From an uncultured Chlorobiaceae bacterium (lineage in GTDB: Bacteria; Bacteroidota; Chlorobiia; Chlorobiales; Chlorobiaceae): DNA of 40,819 bases. Under the pieces are notes generated by a model. The model was not told the origin of the DNA and ran no database searches. It saw only the letters and a program-made list of their open reading frames with translations. The stretch is taken from positions 1 through 40,819 of the forward strand of contig CAIMPI010000049.1 in NCBI GenBank assembly GCA_903843305.1, in the 5' to 3' direction. Positions within the stretch are counted from its first letter, which is position 1. Each line of letters starts with the position of its first letter. This document shows, in pieces, positions 1 through 7,500 of this stretch. The position numbers and the translations under genes are program-made.

Positions 1-23
1 CTATATTAATAATATTTTTTGAT

Positions 24-1421
24 ATGTTTAAATCAATATTTTCATTTGAAGGAAGAATAAGAAGGCTTGAGTATGGTATAAGCACTATTATCTTTTCATT
101 CTCAAATGCGATTCTAAAGTTAACAATTTCTTCAATAGCAGCAAATAATCACACGAATTCATTTTCCGAATATAAACTTCTTTTTTTTATTATTAATTTA
201 CCGTTATTGTTTTTTTTGTGCACACAAGGCGCTAAAAGATGTCATGATATTAATAAAAATGGATGGTGGCAATTAATACCATTTTTTCCATTTTTTTTAA
301 TCTTTAAAAAAGGTGACTTCGGTGATAACAAGTATGGTAAAACCCCAAAAGATCAGGATAAAGATAATTTGAAAAATAAAACAGTCGCCTCTATTACTGA
401 CACAGATATTAAGAAAAAAAATAATGAGTTAAATATATATTCACTACAAAACGATTTCGACACCAAAAAGAATACTTTAGTAAAACTTAAAGAAAAAAAA
501 ATTATATCAGATAACTTATATGAAATTAAATTACTTGATTTAGAAAATCAATTCAAAAAAGATAAGGAAGATTTGCTTCTTAAGCTTAAAAATAAAAAAA
601 CAGATCAAGCAATTTCTGAGAGATTTAATTCTGAGAGAAAAACGTTGGATCAATCTTTAGACTTAAAGTTACTTACCGAAGAAGAGCATCAAGTAATGGT
701 TGCTGCTCTTTATAATAAGATTGAGAAAGACGTACAATATGTTATTGAAAAGGAGGTAAATAAACCAAATACTTCAGTGCATGAGAGTAATTACTCCTCG
801 GTTTTTGATGCTTCTTCTGTTGTTTTTCTTGCGTCTTTAGGGGTGTTAATTGTTATGATTGTAATAGTTGCAGCAGTATCAAGCAAAGCACCTACAGCTC
901 CTGAAGCTCCAGTAGAAGCACCTACATATGCTCCAGCTTATACGACGACTCAAGCACCAACATTACCAGCACACAAAGAAGTAGCGACGCAGGAAAAAAA
1001 GAAATTACTAATTGACGAAACATATTCTCCTGTTCCTGCAATTGATCCGATAATAAAGACTACTAATACTGATGATATTGGTAAAAATATTATTGCGGAC
1101 TATGTGAGTATGGAAGATGCCAGAAACTATACCGGAATTAGTAAATACTTCTCAGATAACGTGCTTAGATATTGGGACATACGAAACCCAACTCTTGATG
1201 AGATATATAGCAAGCATCAGCATCAATGGAACATAACGACATACTCTAAAAATAGCATTATAGATATTGAGAAAACTAATGACTCAACTTATATCCTGTA
1301 CACAAAATTTGAGTATAAAGTCAAGAAAAGCAATAAAATAGTTATTCAAAATAGTCGCGTTAAATATGTATTTGATTCTAATATGAAAATTATTGAAATT
1401 TATGGCTTAAGCCAAATATAA
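24..1421 (+). CDS. DUF805 membrane protein with coiled coil and C-terminal NTF2-like domain
   Basis: The protein has 465 residues and at least four parts. Residues 1 to about 110 look like a DUF805 membrane domain: an N-terminal FEGRIRRLEY segment, hydrophobic helices, then RCHDINKNGWW and a GDFGDNKYG tail. Residues about 125-250 are Lys/Glu-rich and probably coiled coil, with short SHOCT-like units. A single transmembrane helix lies near residues 265-287, followed by an Ala/Pro-rich linker (repeated APT/APE/APV). Residues about 345-465 resemble the NTF2-like domains often fused to bacterial membrane anchors. The function is unknown; an envelope-anchored sensing or scaffold role is only a guess. 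It is very AT-rich, unlike the DNA from 2099 onward, and groups with the next two genes in an apparently imported block. No good ribosome-binding site is visible in the 23 bases before the start, so the window may cut its leader. Confidence 0.8.
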   Translation: MFKSIFSFEGRIRRLEYGISTIIFSFSNAILKLTISSIAANNHTNSFSEYKLLFFIINLPLLFFLCTQGAKRCHDINKNGWWQLIPFFPFFLIFKKGDFGDNKYGKTPKDQDKDNLKNKTVASITDTDIKKKNNELNIYSLQNDFDTKKNTLVKLKEKKIISDNLYEIKLLDLENQFKKDKEDLLLKLKNKKTDQAISERFNSERKTLDQSLDLKLLTEEEHQVMVAALYNKIEKDVQYVIEKEVNKPNTSVHESNYSSVFDASSVVFLASLGVLIVMIVIVAAVSSKAPTAPEAPVEAPTYAPAYTTTQAPTLPAHKEVATQEKKKLLIDETYSPVPAIDPIIKTTNTDDIGKNIIADYVSMEDARNYTGISKYFSDNVLRYWDIRNPTLDEIYSKHQHQWNITTYSKNSIIDIEKTNDSTYILYTKFEYKVKKSNKIVIQNSRVKYVFDSNMKIIEIYGLSQI

Positions 1422-1454
1422 ACCGCCTTATAATGTTCTGTTACGGAGAGTTTG

Positions 1455-1625
1455 GTGCCAATAAGAAGTTATAAGTGTTTAGTTGAATTACCTGATTTTT
1501 CGAATAATTGTTCAAAGAGTTGTCCAAGATGTATTTGTGGTGTTCTGATACGTAAAAATGGACCATTTGGCGATTTTTATGGATGTTCTAATTATCCATT
1601 ATGTAAACATATAAAAAATATATAG
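1455..1625 (+). CDS. Small topoisomerase-type C4 zinc-ribbon protein
   Basis: This is a 56-residue frame with a GTG start, preceded by GGAGAG at 1445-1450; the in-frame stop upstream is at 1431. The product carries a single C4 zinc ribbon of the kind found at the C terminus of DNA topoisomerase I: CPRC, a GxFxGCSNYPxC segment and a basic end. The first Cys pair is in CPRC and CIC, the second in GCSNYPLC. In topoisomerases this module binds single-stranded DNA; stand-alone versions occur next to nucleases and in mobile regions. The stop codon overlaps the ribosome-binding site of the gene at 1638, so the two are probably translated together. A TTG at 1452 is an alternative start. It is too short to be more than one zinc finger, and its partner is unknown. 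Confidence 0.7.
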   Translation: MPIRSYKCLVELPDFSNNCSKSCPRCICGVLIRKNGPFGDFYGCSNYPLCKHIKNI

Positions 1626-1637
1626 GAGAAAATTATT

Positions 1638-2039
1638 ATGATAGTTAACGTCGGTGATGAGTACCAAGGAGGTATCGTGGCTTACATTTTTAATTCAAAT
1701 GATAATGGTTATGTAAAAGATGAAATACATGGTATTATTGTTGCGAAAAATGATATTTCAGGGAAGTATTCATATAGAGAAGCAATAAATATATGTAAAA
1801 ATTATAAGGATAATGAAAAGTATGGTTGGTTTTTGCCTACTCAAAAACAGTTAAATATGATTTATGAAAAAAGAGGTTTAATTGGAAACTTTAACGAGTC
1901 TTCTTATTGGTGTTCTTATGATGATGAGGAGAGAGCACCTAAACATCAAGCGCCTGTAATTTGTTTTGATAAAGCTCAGCTCATAAATAAAACAGACATA
2001 GATAATAGGTGTTGTGTTCGACCTGTTCGTAGGTTTTAA
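1638..2039 (+). CDS. DUF1566-like domain protein
   Basis: The protein has 133 residues and no signal peptide. It shows the fold signature of the DUF1566 / Lcl C-terminal family: an early GDEYQGGIVAYIF strand, the conserved GWFLPTQKQLN motif near residues 82-92, a SSYWCS strand near 108-113 and a CVRPVRRF end. Related domains have a C-type-lectin-like look and are often secreted or phage-associated, but this copy lacks an export signal. AGGAG at 1624-1628 overlaps the stop codon of the preceding zinc-ribbon gene, which suggests one transcript. Base composition matches the two genes upstream and not cobO downstream. No biochemical role can be assigned. Confidence 0.7.
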   Translation: MIVNVGDEYQGGIVAYIFNSNDNGYVKDEIHGIIVAKNDISGKYSYREAINICKNYKDNEKYGWFLPTQKQLNMIYEKRGLIGNFNESSYWCSYDDEERAPKHQAPVICFDKAQLINKTDIDNRCCVRPVRRF

Positions 2040-2098
2040 ATAATTGATTTTCTATTATTAAATAATAAAAAGCCATATAAACTGTTATTCTTTTTCCT

Positions 2099-2626
2099 AT
2101 GACCCCACGACGTATCCTCCTCTTTACCGGAAACGGTAAAGGCAAAAGCACAGCGGCCTTTGGAATGTTGGCAAGAGCACTGGGCCACGGCATGAAAGCC
2201 AGAGTGATCCAGTTTGTAAAATCTGACGATGCTGTTGGCGAACAGCGCTTTTTCAGTCAGCTCGAGGGGGTTGAGTGGGAGCAGTTCGGCAAAGGATTTC
2301 TGCCTCGCGATCGCCAGAGCCCGAAGATGGAGGAACATAGAGCTGCCGCAAGGGCGGGGCTTGATGCGGCGATTGCTGCTCTTGCCTCTCCTGATTATGA
2401 TGTTGTGCTGCTTGATGAACTCTGTTTTGCGCTTGGCCAGAATCTTGTCCCCATTGAACCGCTGCTTGAGGCGCTTCGCTCGGCTGAGGATGGCAAGATT
2501 GTGGTGATGACTGGCCGTAACGCTCCTGAAGCGCTTGTGGCTGTTGCTGATACAGTGACGGAGATGACGATGATCAAGCATGCGTATCAGCAGGGGATTC
2601 CTGCGCAGAAGGGTGTTGAGGATTGA
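2099..2626 (+). CDS. cobO: Cob(I)yrinic acid a,c-diamide adenosyltransferase
   Basis: This enzyme adenosylates the cobalt of cobyrinic acid diamide and related corrinoids using ATP, in the cytoplasm, as part of B12 synthesis or salvage. The 175-residue product is the usual length for CobO/BtuR. It has the family P-loop GNGKGKS at residues 11-17, an IQFVK segment, a Walker-B-like VVLLDEL at 102-108 and a late VTEMTMIKHAYQQG segment. The end overlaps the next gene by one base (TGATG), and the permease and ATPase follow without gaps, so uptake and adenosylation are co-expressed. No Shine-Dalgarno sequence is visible, and the AT-rich block ends only about 60 bases upstream. The substrate-binding protein gene expected with such a transporter is not in the window. 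Confidence 0.93.
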   Translation: MTPRRILLFTGNGKGKSTAAFGMLARALGHGMKARVIQFVKSDDAVGEQRFFSQLEGVEWEQFGKGFLPRDRQSPKMEEHRAAARAGLDAAIAALASPDYDVVLLDELCFALGQNLVPIEPLLEALRSAEDGKIVVMTGRNAPEALVAVADTVTEMTMIKHAYQQGIPAQKGVED

Positions 2627-3672
2627 TGATTATGAAGCGTATCAAGCGTTCAGCGGTTTGTGCCGATAACAGTTTTACCACGCAAAGCCGCAGCAGGGGA
2701 GCGTGGAGGATGCTGCTCTTTTTTGCGGCGCTCATGGTGCTGCTTGCACTCTCAATGCTTCTTGGTCCTTCGGGAATCGGTATTCCTGATATGGAGTCGC
2801 CTTCAGGCAGCGCCATTCTCTCGCTTCGGTTCAGCCGTCTTCTGATGGGGATGATGACCGGCGCGGCGCTCTCGGCGTCCGGAGTAGTTTTTCAGGCGCT
2901 GCTGCGCAACCCTTTGGCAGAACCTTATGTTCTCGGGGTGAGTGGGGGGGCTGGTCTTGGCGCTACCCTGACGATACTTGTCGGGACGGGAGTGCTTGCC
3001 TCGTTCAGCCTGCCGGTTGTGGCCTTTCTTTCGGCGGTGGTGACGTTGATGGTGGTGTATGGCATCGCCAGCCAGGGGTCAAGTGGTCAGCCATCCGTCT
3101 ATAGTCTTATTCTCAGCGGTGTTATTGTCAGCTCAATATGCTCAAGCATTATCATGTTTCTGGTATCCACCGCCAGCGTTGAGGGGATGCACAATGTGAT
3201 CTGGTGGATGCTTGGCAGTCTTCAGCCAGTCTCGGCAGGCCAGCAGCTTCTCTCCGCTGCACTGCTCTTCGGGGCGCTTGCAGGAATCTGGATCCTTTCT
3301 CCACGTCTCAATGCCCTTGCGCTTGGGCGTGAGATGGCCCATTATCAGGGGCTTCATGCTGATCTGGTTATTGTTATCGGTCTGCTGTTTGCGACGCTTC
3401 TCGCCGCCATCGCGGTCTCTCTTTCCGGGATGATCGGCTTTGTCGGGCTGATTGTGCCTCACGTCATGCGTGCCATCTTCGGGCCTGACCACCGAAAGCT
3501 TGTCCCTCTTGCTGCGCTTGGCGGGGGAGTTTTTCTTGTTGTCTGTGATGCCGTGGCCCGAACCCTGCTTGCTCCGGTTGAGATACCGGTCGGTGTGGTG
3601 ACCGCCCTTGCCGGCGGGCCGTTTTTTCTCATTATTCTCCAGCGGAGAATGAAACAGGCATGGATAGCATAA
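2626..3672 (+). CDS. btuC: FecCD/BtuC-type ABC transporter permease, probably for corrinoids
   Basis: This is a polytopic inner-membrane permease of the FecCD family, which moves vitamin B12, haem or ferric siderophores. Signatures are the GALLRNPLAEPYVLG-type stretch after the second helix (GVVFQALLRNPLAEP) and GLIVPHVMRAIFGPDHR near residues 270-290, which contacts the ATPase. About nine to ten hydrophobic helices can be counted, matching the family length of 330-350 residues. I start at ATG 2626, which overlaps the cobO stop by one base and has GAGG five bases upstream; TTG 2623 and ATG 2632 are alternatives. The corrinoid assignment rests on the cobO neighbour; the sequence alone does not exclude an iron chelate. 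Confidence 0.85.
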   Translation: MIMKRIKRSAVCADNSFTTQSRSRGAWRMLLFFAALMVLLALSMLLGPSGIGIPDMESPSGSAILSLRFSRLLMGMMTGAALSASGVVFQALLRNPLAEPYVLGVSGGAGLGATLTILVGTGVLASFSLPVVAFLSAVVTLMVVYGIASQGSSGQPSVYSLILSGVIVSSICSSIIMFLVSTASVEGMHNVIWWMLGSLQPVSAGQQLLSAALLFGALAGIWILSPRLNALALGREMAHYQGLHADLVIVIGLLFATLLAAIAVSLSGMIGFVGLIVPHVMRAIFGPDHRKLVPLAALGGGVFLVVCDAVARTLLAPVEIPVGVVTALAGGPFFLIILQRRMKQAWIA

Positions 3673-4943
3673 TGCAGCAAGATGCAATGACATTCAAGGA
3701 CGTCTCTGCCGGGTACAAGCAGCGAAAAGTGCTCGACAACGTCAGCTTTACCGTCAGGGAAGGGGAGTTCGTCTCCCTTATCGGTCCGAATGGCTGCGGA
3801 AAAAGCACCCTGCTGAAAACTGCCGCTGCTCTTCTCAAGCCACTCTCGGGCAGGGTTGAGCTTTTTGGTCAGGATGTGCAGCATATCAAACCGGCTCTGC
3901 GTGCATCCCTGCTCGGGGTTGTGCCGCAGAAAATAGAGTCGCCGATGGCTTTTACGGTCGATCAGATTGTGATGAACGGCAGAATCAGCTCCATGGGGCG
4001 TTGGGGAACACCCTCTGCGGTTGACCACGATCTTGTCGAGCGCTCCATGATCTACACCGATGTGCTGGATTTGCGGGAGCGATTTTTTACGGAGTTGAGC
4101 GGTGGAGAGCAGCAGCGGGTTGCCCTTGCGATGGTGCTTGCGCAGGATCCAAAAATCATTATGCTCGACGAGTCAATCTCCCATCTTGATATCAACCACC
4201 GCCAAGAGGTGCTTCAGATTCTGATGAACCTCAATCGCGAAAAACAAATGACTATCCTGCTGGTGAGCCACGACCTCACCCTCTCTGCAGGTATCTCCGA
4301 CCGTTTTCTGCTCATGGAGGCAGGCACCCTTGTAAAGGCTGGAACGCCGGTTGAGGTGCTGGAGCCAGAAGTGCTGAGCCGCGTGTACAACTGCGATCTC
4401 CATGTGCAGCAGGATCCCTATACCGGCTATCTGCAGGTGACAGGAGCGATTGACAGCCTGCGACGTCGCCAGAAGCTGAACCGGAGTGTGCATGTTATTG
4501 CCGGAGGAGGGAGTGGCATTGAACTCTATCGCAGACTGCTGATTGAGGGGTACGAAGTGACCACCGGCGTCCTCAACCGTCTCGACTCCGACGCTGAAGC
4601 TGCAAGGGCGCTCAACATTCCGGCGGTGCTGGAACAGCCCTTTTCGCCTGTTGGTTCTGACGTTATTGCACAGGCCCTGAAGATGGTGGCTGATGCCGAT
4701 GCTGTTATTCTCAGTCAGGTCCCGTTTGGCTCAGGCAACCTTGTCAACCTGACGCTTGCCGAAGCAGCGCTCAACAGTGGCAAACCGGTTTTTCTGGCAG
4801 ATGGTATTGCCACTCGTGACTACACCGAAGGCAAAGCAGCCCTTGCATTTACCACCCGCCTGATGCAGAGTGGCGCCAAGGCCTGGCACTCGATTCCCGA
4901 GCTGATGACTCATCTTCAACAACACCAGAACCGATCAATTTGA
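3660..4943 (+). CDS. btuD: BtuD-type ABC ATPase fused to a C-terminal Rossmann-like domain
   Basis: Residues 1 to about 255 form the ATPase that powers the permease. Walker A is GPNGCGKST near residues 42-50, the signature LSGGEQQRV lies near 143-151, Walker B IIMLDES near 166-172 is followed by a D-loop, and the switch histidine sits in SHDLTLS. Residues about 275-427 are an added domain that starts with a glycine-rich HVIAGGGSG loop and alternates strands and helices like a nucleotide- or cofactor-binding fold. It is much longer than the usual 250-residue BtuD. It starts 13 bases inside btuC; ATG 3672, which overlaps the btuC stop, is an alternative, but GGAGA upstream favours 3660. The extra domain may sense substrate or couple to corrinoid processing (inference). 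Confidence 0.85.
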   Translation: MDSIMQQDAMTFKDVSAGYKQRKVLDNVSFTVREGEFVSLIGPNGCGKSTLLKTAAALLKPLSGRVELFGQDVQHIKPALRASLLGVVPQKIESPMAFTVDQIVMNGRISSMGRWGTPSAVDHDLVERSMIYTDVLDLRERFFTELSGGEQQRVALAMVLAQDPKIIMLDESISHLDINHRQEVLQILMNLNREKQMTILLVSHDLTLSAGISDRFLLMEAGTLVKAGTPVEVLEPEVLSRVYNCDLHVQQDPYTGYLQVTGAIDSLRRRQKLNRSVHVIAGGGSGIELYRRLLIEGYEVTTGVLNRLDSDAEAARALNIPAVLEQPFSPVGSDVIAQALKMVADADAVILSQVPFGSGNLVNLTLAEAALNSGKPVFLADGIATRDYTEGKAALAFTTRLMQSGAKAWHSIPELMTHLQQHQNRSI

Positions 4944-4980
4944 AAGGCAAAAGAGGTGATTTTTTTAAACTTTCAGAAAT

Positions 4981-5001
4981 ATTACATTACACCTATGTAA
5001 T
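4981..5001. promoter_or_regulatory. Inverted repeat upstream of the first VapBC pair
   Basis: Seven-base perfect arms, ATTACAT at 4981-4987 and ATGTAAT at 4995-5001, are separated by seven bases and lie about 80 bases before the antitoxin start. Toxin-antitoxin operons are usually autoregulated through such palindromes, so it may be the operator. The short stretch around it (4944-5081) holds no convincing gene. Confidence 0.3.
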
Positions 5002-5081
5002 CAAAGCCGGGTTTATAAAAAGCTCTCTGAAGGTGAAATCCGGGGTGACATGACGTCTGAAATTGAGAAAAATCTTGGAAT

Positions 5082-5318
5082 ATGATTACTGATACACAGC
5101 GAAAAAATCAGATTTTAAGGAGAATAAACCGGATTCCTGCTGATAAACTAAAGGAGTTGGATGAGTTTGTCTCTACCCTCGAGCAAGGTGTTCTTCCTAC
5201 ATCTAAAAAGCTGGCATTTGCTGGAGCATGGCGGGATATTGACGATGTCGTATTTAAAGACTTAACAACTGACTTGATCACTAATCGTCAGAGAAGCAGG
5301 CGGAGAATTGATGAATAG
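5082..5318 (+). CDS. VapB-type antitoxin of a PIN-domain pair
   Basis: This is a 78-residue acidic and basic protein in the usual antitoxin position, overlapping the PIN toxin by eight bases. The N-terminal half is helical (RRINRIPADKLKELDEFVSTLEQ), as in the DUF2281-like antitoxins. The C-terminal part AGAWRDIDDVVFKDL followed by an Arg-rich tail is the toxin-wrapping segment typical of this group. No clear DNA-binding motif is visible. By family knowledge it neutralises the ribonuclease encoded next to it. A degraded copy of the same C-terminal segment lies at 6912-7001, so two related antitoxin genes once stood within 2 kb. Confidence 0.75.
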   Translation: MITDTQRKNQILRRINRIPADKLKELDEFVSTLEQGVLPTSKKLAFAGAWRDIDDVVFKDLTTDLITNRQRSRRRIDE

Positions 5319-5715
5319 GGTTCTTATTGATACTGATATTTTATCGTATTATTTCAGAGGCGATGAAGTCGTTGTTGGACATTTTGAGAAATATTTGAAA
5401 CAATATGATTTACTTGAGATAAGTTTGATAACCTATTATGAAATTATTGGTGGTTTATTAGCAAAAAATGCTTTAAAGCAATTCGCGGTATTTGAGGATT
5501 TCGTGGTTGAAAATATTGTCGTCCCAATGACTGATAAATCCGCAAAGATTTCTGCTGAATTGTATTCTTCTTTGAGACAAAATGTTAATATAGTTGATGA
5601 TATTGATTTGTTGATTGCAGGTATAGCTATTGAAAATGACATGGTTCTGGCAACAAATAATGAACGCCATTTTGGAAAAATTCCAGGTTTACGAATTGAG
5701 AATTGGAAAAAGTAA
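5311..5715 (+). CDS. vapC: VapC-type PIN-domain ribonuclease toxin
   Basis: The 134-residue product is a complete PIN domain. The metal-binding acidic residues can be placed: Asp7 in IDTDIL, Glu44 in YYEIIGG and Asp99 in DDIDLLIAG, with Asn116/117 in TNNERHF where many relatives have Asp. VapC toxins cut tRNA or rRNA and stop growth when the antitoxin is lost. I start at ATG 5311, with GGAG at 5302-5305; TTG 5308 is an alternative. The start lies inside the antitoxin gene, so the two are translationally coupled. The target RNA cannot be read from the sequence. Confidence 0.85.
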   Translation: MNRVLIDTDILSYYFRGDEVVVGHFEKYLKQYDLLEISLITYYEIIGGLLAKNALKQFAVFEDFVVENIVVPMTDKSAKISAELYSSLRQNVNIVDDIDLLIAGIAIENDMVLATNNERHFGKIPGLRIENWKK

Positions 5716-5769
5716 CCGCTATAGAACGATTCCACGCCATTACAGAACAGTCTGATCCGGTGAAAAATT

Positions 5770-6000
5770 ATGGGAATGCAAGTACGCATAGATGATACCA
5801 TATATGGACAATCAAAAACTCATGCCAAGACCGGGCATCGTACTATTGCCGATCAGATTGGGTTTTTGGCTATGATTGTAAGGGCAGCTCTGGATAATCC
5901 TGATTTGCCAATTGATTTTGTTCGGGCACTATTGGTGGCGCGGGAAGAAGGGAGGTCGCAGTCAACCTCATTTGTCCCGGAAGGGCATCAGTTAATCTGA
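5770..6000 (+). CDS. ParD-like antitoxin, apparently orphan
   Basis: The 76-residue protein resembles the ParD-like antitoxin family (DUF3423): a short N-terminal strand QVRIDD, then a helical region with HRTIADQIGFLAMI, which is the ribbon-helix-helix-like dimerisation part, and a polar tail. No ParE or other toxin follows on the same strand; instead a DUF2283 fragment lies on the opposite strand across its stop codon. It may be a remnant that lost its toxin or may control another gene. ATG 5776 (third residue) is a possible alternative start. No strong ribosome-binding site is visible. Confidence 0.6.
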   Translation: MGMQVRIDDTIYGQSKTHAKTGHRTIADQIGFLAMIVRAALDNPDLPIDFVRALLVAREEGRSQSTSFVPEGHQLI

Positions 6001-6060
6001 TTGAAATTTCATAGTTGATAGCTCTTCCTCCATTGCTCTTGATGAGATGTTGAGTATTCC
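5992..6060 (-). pseudogene. C-terminal relic of a DUF2283 antitoxin-like gene
   Basis: The minus strand encodes ILNISSRAMEEELSTMKFQS then Asp and a stop. This matches the last residues of the intact DUF2283 protein at 7300-7500 (LNISSRATEEELSTMQFQS) almost residue for residue. Nothing upstream in this frame resembles the rest of the domain, so only the 3' end of a second copy survives. At the DNA level 6001-6056 and 7310-7365 are near-identical. Confidence 0.75.
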
Positions 6061-6177
6061 TGGCGCTTTCCATTTCGTTTCGGGACAAGTTCGTACGCTA
6101 TCCATCTTCCTGTGCTTGCTATTACTGCAATTCTGAAAGGAAGAGACGAATTTCTATATCACTCTCTTTTCATGACA

Positions 6178-6200
6178 AAGGAATTTTTCTATATTTCCTT
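6178..6200. promoter_or_regulatory. Inverted repeat upstream of the AbrB/PIN pair
   Basis: AAGGAA at 6178-6183 and TTCCTT at 6195-6200 are inverted and 11 bases apart, about 40 bases before the antitoxin start. This is the expected place for an AbrB-type autoregulatory operator. Apart from it and the DUF2283 relic, nothing is recognisable in 6001-6241. Confidence 0.3.
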
Positions 6201-6241
6201 ACTTATGGTAAGATTTAAGAAATAATGAAAGGAGAAGAAAT

Positions 6242-6490
6242 ATGCCTATTGCAACCATGACCAGCAAGGGACAAGTCACCATTCCGAAAGGGATTCGGGA
6301 TCTCCTTGAACTGCATTCTGGCGACAGGCTTGAGTTTGCTTTTGAAAAAGGGGGACGACTTGTTGTTACGCCAGTGAAAAAAAACGTTGACGATCTTTAT
6401 GGCAGACTGTTTAACCCAGACAGGGCAGCGCTTTCAATCGAAGCAATGAATGATGCCCTTCGTCAAAAATTCCAACATGACGAGCAGTGA
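6242..6490 (+). CDS. vapB: AbrB/MazE-type (SpoVT-AbrB fold) antitoxin
   Basis: The 82-residue protein opens with the swapped-hairpin AbrB fold: [20 protein letters not shown] then GDRLEF and a GRLVVTPV strand (residues about 5-45). This part dimerises and binds the operator. The C-terminal half is helical and is expected to fill the toxin groove. AAAGGAG stands directly before the ATG. The stop overlaps the GTG start of the PIN toxin by four bases, the usual antitoxin-toxin coupling. Confidence 0.88.
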   Translation: MPIATMTSKGQVTIPKGIRDLLELHSGDRLEFAFEKGGRLVVTPVKKNVDDLYGRLFNPDRAALSIEAMNDALRQKFQHDEQ

Positions 6491-6888
6491 AAGCGCTTGA
6501 TACCAATATTCTTGTTCGGTTCCTTGTTCGTGACGATCAGGAACAGGCCGAGCGCGTTTTTCGTCTTTTTAAAGCAGCCGAAGCTGATAAAACTCTCTTT
6601 TTTATCTCAATTCCTGTTATTCTTGAACTGATCTGGGTACTCGATTCTGTGTATGGAATTGCACGGCACGACATCCTCAATGCCATTGAAGAGCTTTTGC
6701 TGTTGCCAATATTAAGCTTTGATGGCCAGCCCGCCGTAAGGAGGTTTATTGCGGAGGCTCGAAATAATAACCTTAATCTTTCGGATCTTTTGATCGCTTG
6801 TGATGCAGTCTTGTCAGGGTGTGACAAGGTTTTGACCTTTGACAAGAAAGCAGCAAAGTCATCATTATTTATCCTGCTTGAGAAGTAG
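6487..6888 (+). CDS. vapC: VapC-type PIN-domain ribonuclease toxin
   Basis: This is a 133-residue PIN domain starting with GTG inside the antitoxin stop (GTGA). The four acidic positions are present: Asp5 in ALDTNIL, Glu47 in [10 protein letters not shown], Asp100 in LSDLLIA and Asp119 in TFDKKA. It belongs to a different PIN subgroup from the toxin at 5311 and has an AbrB partner instead of the DUF2281-like one. By family knowledge it is an RNA-cleaving toxin held in check by the upstream protein. Confidence 0.88.
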   Translation: MKALDTNILVRFLVRDDQEQAERVFRLFKAAEADKTLFFISIPVILELIWVLDSVYGIARHDILNAIEELLLLPILSFDGQPAVRRFIAEARNNNLNLSDLLIACDAVLSGCDKVLTFDKKAAKSSLFILLEK

Positions 6889-6911
6889 ACCTTTCCGTCC
6901 GTGCTTTTTTT

Positions 6912-7001
6912 ACCTGGCGAGATATCGATGACGCCGTATTTAACGACTTTACTAATGACTTGATAAGCAATCGTAAGAGAATCCTTATCCGCCTTGATTA
7001 G
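6912..7001 (+). pseudogene. Relic of a VapB antitoxin C terminus
   Basis: The frame 6912-7001 reads TWRDIDDAVFNDF, then TNDLISNRKR and a stop. It aligns with AWRDIDDVVFKDL and the following Arg-rich tail of the antitoxin at 5082. There is no start codon or N-terminal half. It lies just after the second PIN toxin and overlaps, on the other strand, the 3' end of the gene at 6985-7209. It is most simply the 3' stub of a lost second VapB gene. Confidence 0.7.
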
Positions 7002-7209
7002 GACTTTTCTTCACAAGCCTTGCAGCAACAGGCAGAAGCGAACGCAGGGCATCATTGACAGATTTGTGATCGGGAAAATACTTGGCCACATCAGGATCAA
7101 GAGTAACGACGTTTGTTCCCTCCGAGTATCTGCTTGTGTACTTTCCTCTTACGCCCTTGCTGAAATCATATTCCTCTAACAGGTCATGATCATTCTGCAT
7201 TACTTTCAT
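6985..7209 (-). CDS. Small antitoxin-like protein
   Basis: The 74-residue protein has a conserved pattern seen in many small bacterial orphans: LLEEYDFSKGVRGKY near the N terminus, then GTNVVTLDPDVAKYFPD and SVNDALRSLLPVA. Such proteins usually stand next to small toxins and are thought to be antitoxins, though I cannot name a Pfam family with confidence. GAGAGG lies seven bases before the ATG. No toxin gene sits directly next to it; the nearest candidate is the DUF4258 protein further upstream on the same strand. Confidence 0.6.
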   Translation of the reverse strand: MKVMQNDHDLLEEYDFSKGVRGKYTSRYSEGTNVVTLDPDVAKYFPDHKSVNDALRSLLPVAARLVKKSPNQGG

Positions 7210-7299
7210 ACTATGACCTCTCGTTTTTCGTTGCTTATCTGGCGCTGATTATTCGAAGAGTATCGCCTCATTCTGTATGTGTAACGGAATCCGCTGTTG

Positions 7300-7500
7300 T
7301 CATGCCGATTGAAATTGCATTGTTGATAGTTCTTCCTCCGTTGCTCTTGATGAGATGTTGAGGAACTCTACTCCAACAACACGGTCATCTTCATCAAAAT
7401 CAAGAATCACACCGGGCCGCACCTCTTCAGATTCAACTATTTTGGTCTCATCAAGCCGGAAATAGAGGGTATCACTCTCTTTATCAACGGTTATTTTCAT
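7300..7500 (-). CDS. DUF2283 protein, probable antitoxin
   Basis: The 66-residue product matches DUF2283: KITVDKESDTLYFRLDE, a PGVILDFDEDDRVVGVE core and an LNISSRA end. Its ATG overlaps the stop of the DUF4258 gene by four bases (ATGA). DUF4258 and DUF2283 genes are a recurrent pair that behaves like a toxin-antitoxin module in other genomes; the toxin role of DUF4258 and the antitoxin role of DUF2283 are inferred. A second 3' fragment of the same family lies at 5992-6060. Confidence 0.8.
   Translation of the reverse strand: MKITVDKESDTLYFRLDETKIVESEEVRPGVILDFDEDDRVVGVEFLNISSRATEEELSTMQFQSA

Noticed and set aside
5030-5085. Short frame ending just before the first antitoxin (SEGEIRGDMTSEIEKNLG)
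   Set aside because: It looks like a peptide tail, but I can link it to no family and it has no start; too little to call a relic.
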